DNA of 62,000 nt from Neocallimastix lanati (nom. inval.) (GCA_016946835.1 JACVTC010000059.1:660001-722000), one strand, 5' to 3'. Positions 9,691 to 32,409 are shown, numbered from the stretch's first letter. Numbers and translations: made by a program. The notes: generated by a model not told the origin, from the letters alone.

Positions 9691-10338
9691 TATAACAGAA
9701 TTAATAATTACAATTATTTTATTATTTTAATATTTAGTATTATTTTTCAATAAAGTTTTAAAACAAATAATTAAATTTAAAAAATATTATTTCTAGTATA
9801 GTTGTTAGTAACTAATACCATGAATCAAACTACTTAGGGTTCGATTCACATTTATTATTATTTTATAGTTTTATTCTAAAAAATATCTAGAAGATTCTTT
9901 ATAGTTCAAGAAATTACTAGAATTTCTTGATAATTCTTGTGTTTAATTAATTAAAATTTATTCTATTAAATTCTTAATTCTATTGTTTTCTATTTTTTCT
10001 AAATTTTTCGATTTTTAAGAACTTTTTAGAAACTTTTATTTTTATTTTTTAATAACTTTAACTTTTGAAAAAAAATATAAATATGAGTAAAATTCTTATT
10101 AACAAATATTCTTTTCTTTGTGTTTTTTATTTTAATTTTGTTTAGTTAATAAAACTTAATTTTTTAATAAAACTTTTTTTAATATTAATACTATATCAAC
10201 CCTTGCGGCTTATAGTATTATAATAAATATAATTAATAAAATAATTATAATAAAAGAAAAAAAATAAATAAAAAATAAAATAATTTTTGTTTTTTTTTTT
10301 TTTGAGTGTTATTATATTTATTATAATATTTTGTTATA
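9691..10338 (+). repeat. Right terminal region of the chromovirus (648 bp)
   Basis: The first 177 bp copy the left repeat; the next 471 bp (9868-10338) have no counterpart at the left end. The right edge TGTTATA is the inverse of the element's start and abuts the target duplication, so the whole 648 bp belongs to the inserted unit. Within it, 10187-10219 is a 9-bp perfect stem (AATACTATA/TATAGTATT) with the 15-nt GC-rich loop TCAACCCTTGCGGCT. No ORF is present. Confidence 0.8.
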
Positions 10339-10343
10339 ATAAC

Positions 10344-13163
10344 AGAAAAATTTTAGAATTTTGTAAAAATAATGGAATAAGAAAAATCTACTCTCCACCT
10401 TATAATCCTGAAAATAATGGACTGGCTGAAAGGTTTAATCAAACCATTATTTCATGCGCTAAAACCTTATTATTTTGGAGCAAATTATCTGAAAATTTCT
10501 GGGATTTTGCCATTATCTACGCTAATTATATATATAACAAAGTACCACATAGTGGTATTGATAATAAAATTCCAGAAGAAATATTTTACAATAAAAAGGT
10601 AAATTTAAAATACATAAAAGTATTTGGCTGCATTGCTTATTATAAGGATTACTCTCAAGATAAAGGGAAATTTGACTCCAATGCAAATAAAGGAATATTT
10701 CTAGGTTTTGATGAACAGTCTTATAGTTATCTTATCATGGATTATGAAAATTTCAAAATGCACCGTGTTAGAGAAATTCAATGCATAGAAGACGAACCAG
10801 CTAATATTTCTCTTTCTGAAAATATAACAAATGATTTATCCAACAGCAACTTCTTTAATTTTAATTTCATCAACAATACTCAATTAACAAACAGTAGTAA
10901 TTTAATTAGTACAGTATATAATAATGACGAAAATTTTAATTATCAATTAAATGACGTTAATAATTTATTTCAAAAATTAAATTTAAACGGAAATTCCGAT
11001 GAAAATAAGATGGATATTGATCCTGAATTTTCTAATAAAAATAAATATAAGACAGACTACTACAGTCCTAACTCTATAAAGCGCTACCAAAAAACTTTTA
11101 ATAACCATAATTTACATGGTAATTTAGATAACAATTTTTATAATAATTACTACGATAAAACCGATCATTATTATGCAAAAAATAATAATTTCAAGTTTGA
11201 TCAAAGTAAAAATTTTTTTATTAATAAAAATTTTTCAAAAAATGAGCAAAAAATAAATAATTATAATAATATAAATCAAACCTTATTTAATAATAATTTA
11301 AATAAAAACAATCCAGAACAAAATCAAATCTTAATTAATAATAATAATTTAAACAAAAATAACTTTGAACAAAATCAAACCTTATTTAATAATAAGTTGA
11401 ATAAAAATAATTTTGAACAAAATCTAACCCTAAATAATAAGTTGAATAAAAATTATTCTGAACAAAATCAAACCTTATTTAATAATAATTCTAATGCAAT
11501 TAATTCTGATAGTCCTCAAACAAAACATAATAAAAGTTTAATTTACAATAAATTTCATATAAAGAAAAATCATCATGAAAATAATAAACATGTTACAAAA
11601 AGTAAAAATTATAAATATATTAAGAACCCAGTGTCAATATCAACCAATATTCCTATGACATATAACGACGCGATTACCTGTAAAAATAAGGAATATTGGA
11701 AGAAAGCCATTGTTAATGAACTTAACAACCTATATGGTAATAAAATAATGACTTATGTTGAAAACGTTCCAAAAGGGAAAAATGTGATTTCTACCAGATG
11801 GGTATTCACAACCAAAACTGATGAAGATAATAATATAATTAAATTTAAAGCACGACTGGTCGCAAGGGGATTTAGTCAAAAAGAGGGAATAGATTTCAAC
11901 CTTACATATTCCCCTACATTAAATATTGATTGTATTAAATTAATTCTATTTATTGCCGCAAAGTTTAAATGGAATGTCCAACAATTAGATATTAAAGCCG
12001 CCTACCTTAACGCTGATTTGGACAAAAATATTTATGTTTCCATTCCTCCAGGGGATGTAAATTACAAAAAAGGATTTTGGTTATTAAATAAAGCACTATA
12101 CGGCCTAAAACAATCTGGCCGACAATGGAATATTAAAATTACAAAATTTCTCATTGATAATGGATTTGTTCAACTTAATTCTGAAAAATGTATTTTTAAA
12201 AAGGTAGAAAATGGAGTATTAATCGCTATTATAGGCATATATGTGGACGATATGATTATTACGGGTTATGATAATGAAATTTTTTCTATTATAAATAAAA
12301 TTAAAAGAAAATTTAAAATTTCAAAATGTGAACCAATAAAATACATTCTTGGAATAAAAATTGATAAAGTTAAAAATAAATTTATTATTTCCCAAAAAGG
12401 ATTTATTAAAAAATTATTAGAAAAATTTAACATTAAATATACAAAAAGAAATAATACGCCATGTACAGGCAATAATTTAATATCTGAAAATAAAGATCCA
12501 TTTAATAAAACTATTTATAAAAGTGCTATTGGATCTCTAATATTTCTAGCAAAATGTACAAGACCAGATATTACATATGCCGTACATAAAGCCGCAAGAA
12601 AATCTGAAAATCCCTGTGTATCCGACTGGAAAGCAGTAACAAATATTATGAAATATTTAAACAATACTGTAGATTACAAATTATATTATGATGGGATAGG
12701 AACTATAACTGGATATTCTGATGCTGATTATGCTGGAGATATAACAGATAGAAAATCTACTTCTGGTTTCATAATTATGTTAGGAAACTCACCTTTAATT
12801 TGGTCTTCTAAAAAACAATCTACAGTTGCCACTTCTACTGCAGAAGCAGAATATGTTAGTACCGCTGAATGTTTGAAAACTATTTTATGGTTAAGAAATA
12901 TTTTATATGAACTATTTAATTTTAGTAAAACCATTACAATTTACACGGACAATTTAGCAAGTAAGACAAGCATTGAAAATGGGGAATTAAATTCGAAGTT
13001 AAAACATATTGATATTAAATATCATTTTAATAAGGATTATATTGAAAAGAAAATTATTAAATTGGAATATGTTGATTCTCAGAACATGCTTGCTGACATA
13101 TTCACAAAAGATTTAAATGGAAAGAAAATATTAAATTTTTCAAATAAAATTTTTATTTCATAA
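10344..13163 (+). pseudogene. Copia gag-pol, 3' part (integrase end, reverse transcriptase, RNase H)
   Basis: Continues the interrupted frame straight after the right target duplication (10339-10343). The third integrase residue is the Glu of NNGLAER, exactly 35 residues after the second Asp once the insert is ignored (DD35E). An Asn-rich spacer with imperfect repeats (about 11000-11520) follows. Reverse transcriptase begins near TRWVFTTKT and contains LDIKAAYLNADL and the catalytic YVDD (about 12238-12249). RNase H contains YSDADYAGD and STAEAEY. The stop is at 13161-13163, just before the polypurine tract. The in-frame ATG further upstream lies in the foreign LTR and is not a real start. 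Confidence 0.95.
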
Positions 13164-13176
13164 TAAAATTATATTT

Positions 13177-13185
13177 GCGGGGGAG
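13177..13185 (+). promoter_or_regulatory. Polypurine tract of the copia element
   Basis: GCGGGGGAG immediately before the 3' LTR at 13186, the position of the plus-strand primer. Confidence 0.85.
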
Positions 13186-13610
<425 letters not shown>

Positions 13611-14892
13611 AATAAATAAGTTACTTCAATTCTTTAATTCACTCGGAACTTGTAATGCTCATAGGGGTTTTTTTTTATTAACTTAATCAAAAGTGCTAAA
13701 AATGCGTTAAAAACATATAATTTATACATGATAGATTTGTATGTTAAAAATAAATATCAATATATTTTTTTGAATAATAATTTGACATTTTGATTATGAA
13801 AATGGATAAAAAATTATAATAAAATTACTATTTCTGATAATATTTAATATTAATTTAAAAGTTTATATAATATCATAATTTGTGAAAAATAAGAAACTAT
13901 TTTTAAATTATATCAATATCAATATATTAAATTTTAAAATATAATAAGTATAATAAAAAAAAAAAAAACAAAAATCACAATTTTTAATATTAATTTTTTA
14001 TGTATTGTATAAAACTTCAATCAACTAAATTTATACATTCTTTATTCTACTATTAGACTATTAGTTATAAAATTATATTCATAAATTTTTAGTTTTAAAT
14101 ATTAATTATTAAAGAAATGAATTTATATTGGAAAAATGAGATATTATTGGCTCAAATAATTATTGCCAAAGCATAAATTATTTTGATGTGATGCAACTGT
14201 GATGACCTAAAAAATGATATGCAGGACTTTTATGTGCAATAATTTATAAGCAGTGGGTTTTTTAAATAATTTATTAATAAAACTAAAATATTCGTACAAT
14301 TAAAATAATAATTATTATAAAATATACAAATATGTTACTACACGTATTTGTATTATATCAAAAAAAATCTTTCATATTAAAGAATATATTTATTAAATAA
14401 AGAAAGTTTTAATAACAATCAAAGATCAACCAATAATATCTCTTCATACTGAAATGTATTTTTAAATTTCAAGATAAACTTTAATTAAAAAAAAAAAAAA
14501 AAATTAAAAATCCATTAAATAAAAATTTTTTACCAAAAAAAAAAAAAAAAAGAAATTTAATAAATAATATTAATTTAATAATTTATTAATATGTTTCCAA
14601 CTAATTAATTAAGCAATTAATTCTATTCCTTATAAAATTTAGAAGTCAGTATAACAATTTTGATACATTTTCTTCTTAACATTTCAAAATTAATTCTATT
14701 AATAATGAACATACTAATATTATTTAAGATATATTAATGAATAACTTTTTTATTTGTCAATAGTATTAAATAATATTAAAATAAAATAAATTAAAATAAA
14801 AGAACAGATAATCATATGATATTTTATAGAAACTTTTTTCTTTTTTTATTTTATTTTTTATTAAATCTATAAATAATATTATTGTAAAATTA

Positions 14893-14924
<32 letters not shown>

Positions 14925-15318
14925 CAGCAGATACAAAAATAAACAAAAGAAAAATTTATTATATTAATATATATATTATTAATTTTAAAATTTTATAGGA
15001 AATAAAGAAAAATAATTGAAAATGAGTAGTCCTTATTCACTATACTGTCAACTACTTCCATATGGACAATAACATTCATACAGACAACAATCAATTTCTT
15101 TAATATATTTTGATGGATATTTCAAATAAAGTATTTTTATAACAGGCTTATTTTAACATTTTAACATATACTAATTACATAATATATAATATAATATTGC
15201 TATAAAATATTTTTTTATAAATTATATTTCTTTAAAAATAAAATTTATAAAACTAAATGTAGTAACAAATGCAAGAGAATTAAATATATAATAAAATAAA
15301 AAAGGAAGAAAAAAAAAG

Positions 15319-15402
<84 letters not shown>

Positions 15403-16008
15403 TACAATAATAATACGACAACACTAATAATAATATGAAATAAAATATAATTAAAAAAAATTTTTATTTATAAATAATCTTATTGTTATGTAATTCTTAT
15501 TTTAAATATATTTTAAATAATATTTATTGATAAGAATAAGATATATAAGTTTTATGTTTTGAAAAATAAGAATCAGTTTTTCTTTTATAACTTTTTTTTT
15601 AATGTCTTTATATATATTTAAATATAATTATTATACATATATATATATATAATAATAATTTTTCTAAATTTATATATAACTATATATAATATTTTATGTA
15701 TATATACTATACTATTTTATTTTTTAATTTTTATTAATATTTTTATTAATTACTATTTAATTATAATATAATTATATACTTTATTTTTATTGTAACTTAT
15801 ATAATATTATACATAAAATGCATTTTTTTTTCTAATATTTATATTTAGTAAAATATATATATTTATATATTTATATATGTATTAATTATAATTGTATAAT
15901 CCTCTTCCTAGTTCTATAAATACAAAACAAACAAAACAAAAATTATTAAAATATTATAAAAATTTTATTAGCAATAATAATAAAAAAAAAAAATAAAATT
16001 TTTTTTAT
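13611..16008. other. Intergenic AT-rich DNA, no convincing gene
   Basis: Long A/T runs, an AT dinucleotide tract and an AAT tract (about 15335-15400). Around 14130-14260 composition is slightly less AT-biased but no frame or RNA fold stands out. One exon-like frame is listed separately at 15048-15146. Confidence 0.6.
15048..15146 (-). other. Possible orphan terminal exon, Cys-rich
   Basis: After an AG acceptor, a 33-codon open frame on the minus strand reads PVIKILYLKYPSKYIKEIDC, then a CCxxxxCxC cluster and a stop. No upstream exon could be joined to it. It may be the remnant of a decayed gene or chance; I do not recognise the family. Confidence 0.2.
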
Positions 16009-24501
<8,493 letters not shown>

Positions 24502-25681
24502 TTTTTTATTTTTTATTTTTATATATTCATATATCTACATAAAATATTTTTTAATACAGAGAGAGAAAAAAAAAAGTAATTTATCGATGTATAATAATAT
24601 AATTTTCTATTGATTATTTAAAAATTTTGTGGATGGTGAATATTTATTATATTTTTTTTATAAATAATGTTCTTTTTTTTTTTTTATTTTTTTTTTTTTA
24701 TATTTCGTACTTTAATACAAATAAGTATGATTCATATAAAATTTTGTACAATTAATTTGTTTATAATATAAATATAATAATTAAAGTTTTTTTAAATAAT
24801 GAAAAATTTAAAGTTTGAAATTTTTTGAAAATATATGAAAAAAAAAAAAAAAGAAAAAAAAGTTTATATAAATTTTTGTTTTTTTTTTGTCATATTAATA
24901 AAATTTAATTTATTAAAGTTTAATTTATTTTAAAATTTTTTTATATCATTTCGTATTTCATACTTTGTATTTCTGAACTTCTTGTTTCTTATTTTATTAA
25001 TTCTTTATTCCTTATTCCTTATTTATTTATATATATATTATTTATTATATATTATTTATTATTTATTATTATACTAATTATTAATTATTAATTATTTATT
25101 ATTTATTGTATTATAATTATTATTAAAATTATTTAAATTACTGAATAAATAACAAAGCTTATTTTCTATTGAATTTTCCTATGGAGTTCTCAAAAAACGT
25201 ACAACTTTTTACAATTCAACTTTAGTTTTTGGTTATTTTGATGATTAGATTTTTGATTGCTTGGAATATATTAATAATTTATCTGTCTCACTGTATATGA
25301 CCTGAAGTATTTTTTATTAGTAATATTTAACAAAGGAGAAAAAAAAATTTTTATGAAAGAATTATGAGGCTGTATCGTAAAGTAAAATTAATATATATAT
25401 TTTTTAAAAATTTTAATATTAAATGCTAATATTCATTGTTAGAATGTTATTGTACATAATTTAAATGATGTACAATCCATCGCTAAATTATTTTTTTAAT
25501 TTTTTTTTTTAGACAGGGAAGAGAATACACTTCCGCAAATTTATTAATTTTATTATAAAAAAATACATGTAGGTAAAAAGTACATTTGAAATTTAAAAAT
25601 AACAATAAAAGTTAAAAAAATAAAGAATAAAAAAGTTCAAAAATACTATGTATTTCGGCAAGTTGTACTATGCGGGAATTT

Positions 25682-26081
25682 TCACTTCCTAATAAATAAA
25701 AAAATAATAAAACCTAGAAGTAACATCTTTAAAATAGATAGTGTGGTGTCCACTAAATTTTCCCCGGATTCATCTTTTATTGAACTACTAAGGTGAGATA
25801 CATCCTTCGTAGAAGTAGATGATGATCCTGTATTATCATTATGCCTAATCAGTGTCGACGCTTTTAGTTAAGTTTGGTATTTTGGAATACCTATCAAATA
25901 ATAGCTCAAACGAACTATTTATAATAGGTATTACCCTAATTAAGAGTTCCACCAAGCCTACAATTTTTGGAACAGGTGACTCAGATAAACCTTTGAAAAG
26001 TAGTTCATTTAATTGTCTCTGTTTCCCTCTATCAAAATGTAGCTCATTTAAAGCTAAAGTTCCACCAAGAAGGAACATCAA
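25682..26081 (-). pseudogene. Broken ORF with C-terminal membrane segment, unknown family
   Basis: On the minus strand a frame starting near 26078 (MFLLGGTLALNELHFDRGKQ) runs about 76 codons to a stop. A second frame, shifted by one base, continues as a Ser/Thr-rich stretch and ends in a hydrophobic helix (ILKMLLLGFIIFLFIRK) before a stop at 25682. An A run at the crossover (CTAAAAGCG) could account for the shift by one extra A. Codon use is clearly less AT-biased than in neighbouring genes, suggesting transfer or a mobile origin. The tail resembles a membrane-anchored or GPI-type C-terminus. I do not recognise the protein. It could be a sequencing error in a live gene. Confidence 0.4.
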
Positions 26082-26187
26082 TTGTTTTTTAAAAAAAAAT
26101 TTTTAAAAATAATCATAAAAAATAATTTATATTATTTTGTTATATTTAATAATTTGTGTTATAAATAAATAAATGAATAAAAAATAA

Positions 26188-26346
<159 letters not shown>

Positions 26347-26537
26347 CAGTTAATGAAAAATTATAATATTATATAAATTTTTTTTTTTTTTTTTTTTTTT
26401 TACCCTATATAAATTTAAAATAAAAGAAAATATATATATATATATATTTACTATATTAATTTATATATTAATATAGTACAAAAACACATCGTTATTTATT
26501 TTTTATTTTTTTTTTTTGAAGGATTGTTTAAGTTACT

Positions 26538-26640
26538 ACGTGCTGCTCTCTCCCGACTAATCTCGACAAATTTACGCAGCTCCACTGCGTTACGTGCTCA
26601 ATTTTCTCGCTTGTCTCCGTGAGCAGCACTGCGTAACGAG
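26538..26640. other. GC-rich foldback island (structured RNA or degraded foldback element)
   Basis: Base composition jumps to roughly half G+C for 100 bp. Interlocking inverted repeats: GTGCTGCTC (26540-26548) with GAGCAGCAC (26621-26629), ACGCAG (26574-26579) with CTGCGT (26585-26590), and CGTTACG (26588-26594) with CGTAACG (26632-26638). Similar short direct motifs (GAAGGATTGTTTAAG near 26518 and GAAGGCAATTGTTTAAA near 26731) flank the area. No tRNA or other known RNA is recognisable. Confidence 0.5.
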
Positions 26641-28439
26641 TACTTAGGGTGTTTTTGGAATTTAATATCATAGTGTTTTTTGCATATGTTGATATAAAAA
26701 CCATAGCGTTGATGATATATAAATTTTTGGAAGGCAATTGTTTAAAATTAGTAAAATAAAAATAGCATAGTTTTTAATAAAATAATGATAAAAACCTAGT
26801 ATATTTTAATTAATATTTTCAGGCATATTATTATTAATTATTATTATTATTTTTATTATTATTTTAATTATTTTAATTAATATTATTATTATTATTTTTA
26901 TAAATATTTTAATTATTATTTTTATAATTTTATTAATATTTTTATATGAACAATATAGCTGTATGATTGTATTTGTATGCCATTTTACTACACTTTTGCT
27001 AATATTTTTATATAAAATATTCAGCAAAATTCACTGTAAATAATAAACTTTATATATTAATATAGTAAATAATAAACTTTATATATTAAAAGAGATAATA
27101 TATAAAGTTTTCGAATTTTATCAAAAAAGAATTAAAATATAGAATAAAAGCCCGATCGAAAAAAAAAAAAAATTTAAATTATTAAAGCATTTCACGTGAT
27201 TATGAGAATGTCAAAAAAAAAAAAAAAGGTGATTTTTCTAAAATTTCTTTTAAAGTTCATTTAAAGATTCTTATTAATTAATGAATTTAAAATTTTAAAT
27301 AAGATTAAAGAAAGTAAATATACAAAAAAAAAAAAAAATAATGAATAAATAAATAAATAAAAAAAAATAAATAAATAAATTTAATGTAAATTAACCATTT
27401 TTAAATAATAGACGAAAGATGAATTAATATATATTAAAAAATAGACTTTTTGATTAATTAAAAAAGGTATGATTGAAAAATATTAATACATTAAAAAATA
27501 TATATATATATTAACTGTAACACAATTTTTAATAATGTATATATATATATATTTTTTATTTTTATTTTTATTTTATTTTTATTTTATTCTACTCCATTTT
27601 CATTTCATTTTGAAATAAATAAACAGAAGGATAAATCAATTTAAAGTAGATATTAAAATATTAACCAATGATAGAAAAAAATCTTATGAGTTATAATGAA
27701 TGAATATCTTTTTATGAAAGTACCCTTTATTTTGATGATAAATATTTTATTTTTTTAGCTGCTGAAAGATATATCTTATTCTATTTAAATTTAATATTGC
27801 TTATAAAAGATTTAATATTAAATTTAATATTTGTTAATATAAAATATAATAATATATATATTTTAATATCATAATAATTTATTCTAATTATTACATTTAT
27901 AATATATATTATAAATGTAATAAAAATATATTCTTTTATATATTTCATATAATTTATAATATATATATATATTTTTTTTTCATATGCATTAATAAAAAAA
28001 AAAATTATATACATCCATATAATCAAAATCTAAATATTTCATATATATAATATAATGTAAATATATAAATAAAAAAAAAAAAATATATATATATATATTT
28101 TTATTTTTTATATAAAAATTTACTTCACTTTTTATTATAACTTTTATAATAGAAATCTTTAATTTTATTTAATTTAGGAAGAAAGAAATTTATTTTTTAT
28201 TTTTTTTTTTTAAATTTTCAATAAAATTAGTAGTATTATATTTTCATTTATATATATATTAACACAATATGTAAATATATTATTTTATATTTTATATCAA
28301 ACAATAAATTCTTAATTTAATAAATACTTTATATATTATTTATACGTCCTTACTATACTAATATAATAAATAATAAATATTTAAAAAGAAAACCGAGAAA
28401 AAAAGATATTAATATAATATTATTTTAATTATATCAAAT

Positions 28440-28470
<31 letters not shown>

Positions 28471-28524
28471 CCAATATAAAGATTAATAAAGTTTACGTTC
28501 GACAAATTATAAATTATTAAAAAA

Positions 28525-28781
28525 ATGACATCTGATACTAAAGGTGCGGTTAAGCACTCGAAATTTTCGTTTTCTTCACATGCTATTGCAGGAGGGTAAA
28601 TTTTGAGATAATTTTAGTTTTATTTAATTGATCATTTATTATTTTCCAAAAATAACACAACACCAACAAAAAAAAAAAAAATAAGAATAAAAATAAAAAT
28701 AAAAATAACAATAAAAATAAATAAAAAAAAAAGTAATAATATATATACGAATTTTACAATAAACAAAATTGTATAAATATT

Positions 28782-28820
<39 letters not shown>

Positions 28821-28964
28821 CTGGGAATAATAATAAAAATAATAATATTTTTTTTTATATAATAACTTTTAATTAATAGAGTTAGTGCTGTATTCTCAGC
28901 AACTTTTACTTGTCCTTTTGAAGTCGGTAAATATTAATTCATATTAAAAATCCTTTTTATTTTC

Positions 28965-29003
<39 letters not shown>

Positions 29004-30223
29004 ATGTATAAAAAGTTTTAAATTTTACTATAATAAAATTAATTAATATATTAATTAAAATTAATTTAATAATTTTATTTAATAGCAAAGACAAGACAAC
29101 AATCCGCTTTATACAAGAATGTTATTACTTTTAGCCATAATTATCCTGCTCCAATTAGATTTTTTATTAAACCGTTTAAAGAAACTGGCAGTGTTATGAA
29201 GTAATTGTTAATATATAAAATTATAATAAATTTTTATAATTAGAAATATGAATATAGTATAATATAATAAAAGTATTAAAACTATAAACAAAAATAATGA
29301 CAATTTTAAATTTTTATTAAAAGGGATGTTTATATCAAGGATGGGCCAAGAGGTTTATTTAAAGGTTTAGGACCGAACTTAATTGGAATTATCCCATTAA
29401 GGTATTGTATAATTTTAATATCATACTGTTATAATATTTTATATATAATAGAATAATAGTATTGAATTTTTAAATAAATATATATAATAATAATAACACA
29501 AAAAAAATTTATACTTTAAAAGAGCTATTCACTTTGGTGTTTACGGTTTCAGTAAACAAAAATTAACCCATATGAATGGTGGTGTTGAAAAACCATGGAT
29601 TCATATGCTTTCATCATTCTGTGCTGGATTTTGTAGTACTACAGTTACTAATCCTTTATGGTAAATATTAAAATATTAAAGTTTATATTAAATAATATAA
29701 ATAATAAAATATTAATTATATTTTATAATTATTAACCTCCTGAAATTTATTAATAAATATATATTTATATTTCATTTAATGACAAATTTTTATAGGATGG
29801 TTAAAACTAGAATTCAATTAGAATCAAAGAAATACACAGCTTCAGGTGAAGCTCTTCCACTTAAATATAAGAATGCATTCCAAACGGCTAAAACTATTTA
29901 TAAAGAAGAAGGTCTTAAGGCTTTTAGTAAAGGTTTAGCTGCTTCTTACGTTGGTAAGAAATAATTTATAATTAATAAATTATTAAAATAGGATATAGAT
30001 AATTCATAAATATATATATATATATAAAAGTTATTAATTATAATTTTAATATTATTATGGATTAAATTAAATATATAAAAGGTTTATCTGAGACAACTAT
30101 TCAATTTACTACTTATGAATACTTCAAGAAACTTGTTCGTCAAAATAAAGAAAAGAAAGACCAAAACAAAACTGCTAAAAAACATTCTCCAAAAGTTAAA
30201 AAATTCATTGGTAGTTATATATA

Positions 30224-30256
<33 letters not shown>

Positions 30257-30808
30257 AAACATTATGTAAATGTAATATTTATATTAAATATAAATACTTT
30301 TTAACGATAACCATAAATATAGAATGGGCTGATGACTTTGTTTGTGCTGCTGGTGCTAAATTTATTGCTTCTGGAATTACCTACCCACATGAAGTAAGAA
30401 TAATAATAAAATAAATGTGTCAAATTAATTAAATAGCTTAATATAATAGTACTGATAATAATTGAAATATAATAATAATAATTAAAATTTAATATATATA
30501 TGCATATTAAGTATTATTTATTAATTTAAATGTATTGTTATTATTTGTTATTAATATAGGTTCTTAGAACTAGAATGAGAGAAGTACCTGTTAATGGTGT
30601 ATCGCCATATACTGGACTTGTGCAAGCTGCTAAATTAATTGTAAAGACTGAAGGTGTAAGTGCGTTATATAGAGGTTTAGGTACTCATTTGATTCGTGTT
30701 GTTCCAAATGCTGCTATTTTGTTCTCTGTATATGAGATAGTATTGTATGGACATAAAAAATATTTCAGTAAGGGAGAAGAGAAAGATGGTGATGCTGGGT
30801 ATAAATAG
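28525..30808 (+). CDS. Mitochondrial carrier, pyrimidine-nucleotide type (Rim2/SLC25A33/36)
   Basis: Nine exons: 28525-28595, 28880-28926, 29086-29200, 29324-29401, 29523-29660, 29796-29953, 30082-30210, 30323-30393, 30560-30808. All introns are GT-AG, phases agree, 1056 nt, 351 aa. Three carrier repeats are seen, with signatures PFEVAKTRQQ, NPLWMVKTRIQLE and YPHEVLRTRMRE. A Trp in the second signature (PLW) and the segments FKGLGPNLIGIIP, GLSETTIQF and YRGLGTHLIRVVPNAAI match the SLC25A33/36 and yeast Rim2 group, which exchanges pyrimidine nucleotides across the inner mitochondrial membrane. In an organism with hydrogenosomes instead of mitochondria it would act there (inference). The ATG at 28525 is the only one opening the first exon. 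Related NAD or FAD carriers also have PxW, so the substrate is less sure than the family. Confidence 0.93.
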
Positions 30809-31388
30809 AAACTGGTAAAAATGATATAAAAAATCAAAAAAAAAAAAAAAATACTATTAACAATCAATGGTGATAATATATATTAATCAAAATCATCAAA
30901 ATAATAATAATAATAATATTAATATTAATAATATATATAAAATAAAACGCAATTATACAACGAAATAATAAATAAAGCAATATAAACGCAAATGAATTCA
31001 AAAAAAAAAAAAAAAAAAAAAAAGCACACAATCAAAAGTCATAATTCTGTGTATATTTATATATATTTGTTTTAAAATATATATATATAAATATAAACAT
31101 TAGAAAAATAAATTTAAAAAATGATATATAAAAGATTCGAAGTAACAACTAATAATAGTATATATCAAATTAAATTATGGAATAGGTTTATTAATTTTAG
31201 TAATATCAAAACGCAATTATTAAACTAAACATTCGTTTACCTTTTATTTTTTAATCTATTTATTTATTATTATTATTAAATCTTATGATAATAGTAATAA
31301 CAAAAATAATAATAATTAATTTTAAATGGTAAAATTTTTTATTATTAAATCTTTATATATATATTTTAATAATAATAGTTTCTTATAA

Positions 31389-31440
<52 letters not shown>

Positions 31441-32238
31441 TATTGGCAAATAGAAGTTGAAATTATAATTTTTTTTTTTAAGAATTTATTTTCATATATC
31501 CTTAAAATAAAATATTTATAATATATATAATTAATAAATTAATAAATAAATATATAGTAATAATACAAATATTAAAATAATGTCAATAGATTTCATATAA
31601 ATCAAAAAGGTATAAATATTTTAAACTATCTATAATTAATAAAAATAGAATTTTTATAAGTATTTATTACATTAAGGATTAATTTTATTTTTATCAGTAT
31701 ATAAAAAAAAGTGATAAAAAAAATCTTTAATCTTTACCTTTTTTTTTTCTTTATTTATTCAAAGTAAATTATTAAAAATTATAACTTTCTCTTTCAAAAA
31801 CAATATTCTCTTTTTTAACGAATTATATACATTTTATTAATTTTATTAATATTTTCAAGAAATAATAATTAAGAATATTAGAAAGAGAATTTATATATAT
31901 GTATATATTTAAAAAAAGTTAATTAAATTTTTATTTTTAAAAATTATACATACTCCAAAAGACATAATTAATTTATAAAAATGATAAAAGAAAGGAAAAA
32001 AATATATATATAATATTTAAAGCTTTAATTATTAACTTAAATATTAATATTTTCAGAAAAAAAATTCTTTTTTATAAAAATATTTCAATCATTATTATCA
32101 TTCATTGTTAATATTATATTTATAATTTTAATTTTTTTTTTTTAATACAAAAATATTTAATACAATAATATATTAGATATAAAGTCAAAAAAAAAATAAT
32201 AGACAAAAATAATATTCAATAATCATAATTAAATAATA

Positions 32239-32272
<34 letters not shown>

Positions 32273-32378
32273 TAAAAATAAAAATATATGATTAATTATA
32301 AAAAAATAAAAATAATCTAAATAATCCTTTAAATGAAAAAACATTTCTAAAGTTTTATTTATATATAAATATCAAAGA

Positions 32379-32409
<31 letters not shown>

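Larger units (their letters stand above)
4737..10338 (+). mobile_element. Ty3/gypsy chromovirus nested in the copia integrase gene
   Basis: The insertion ends are defined by the host frame. ATAAC (4732-4736) is repeated at 10339-10343, and the ends are inverted copies, TATAACA at the left and TGTTATA at the right. A purine tract AAGGGAGAGAGT (9679-9690) precedes the right repeat. One ORF (5352-9680) codes for gag and pol together and ends in a chromodomain, as in the Tf1/sushi-type chromoviruses of fungi. The terminal repeats are unequal: the first 177 bp (4737-4913 and 9691-9867) match, after which left and right diverge. The single open frame suggests the proteins were functional very recently. 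Confidence 0.93.

Noticed and set aside
14190-14260. C/D snoRNA candidate (GTGATGA near 14199)
   Set aside because: No CTGA D box at a suitable distance and no terminal stem.
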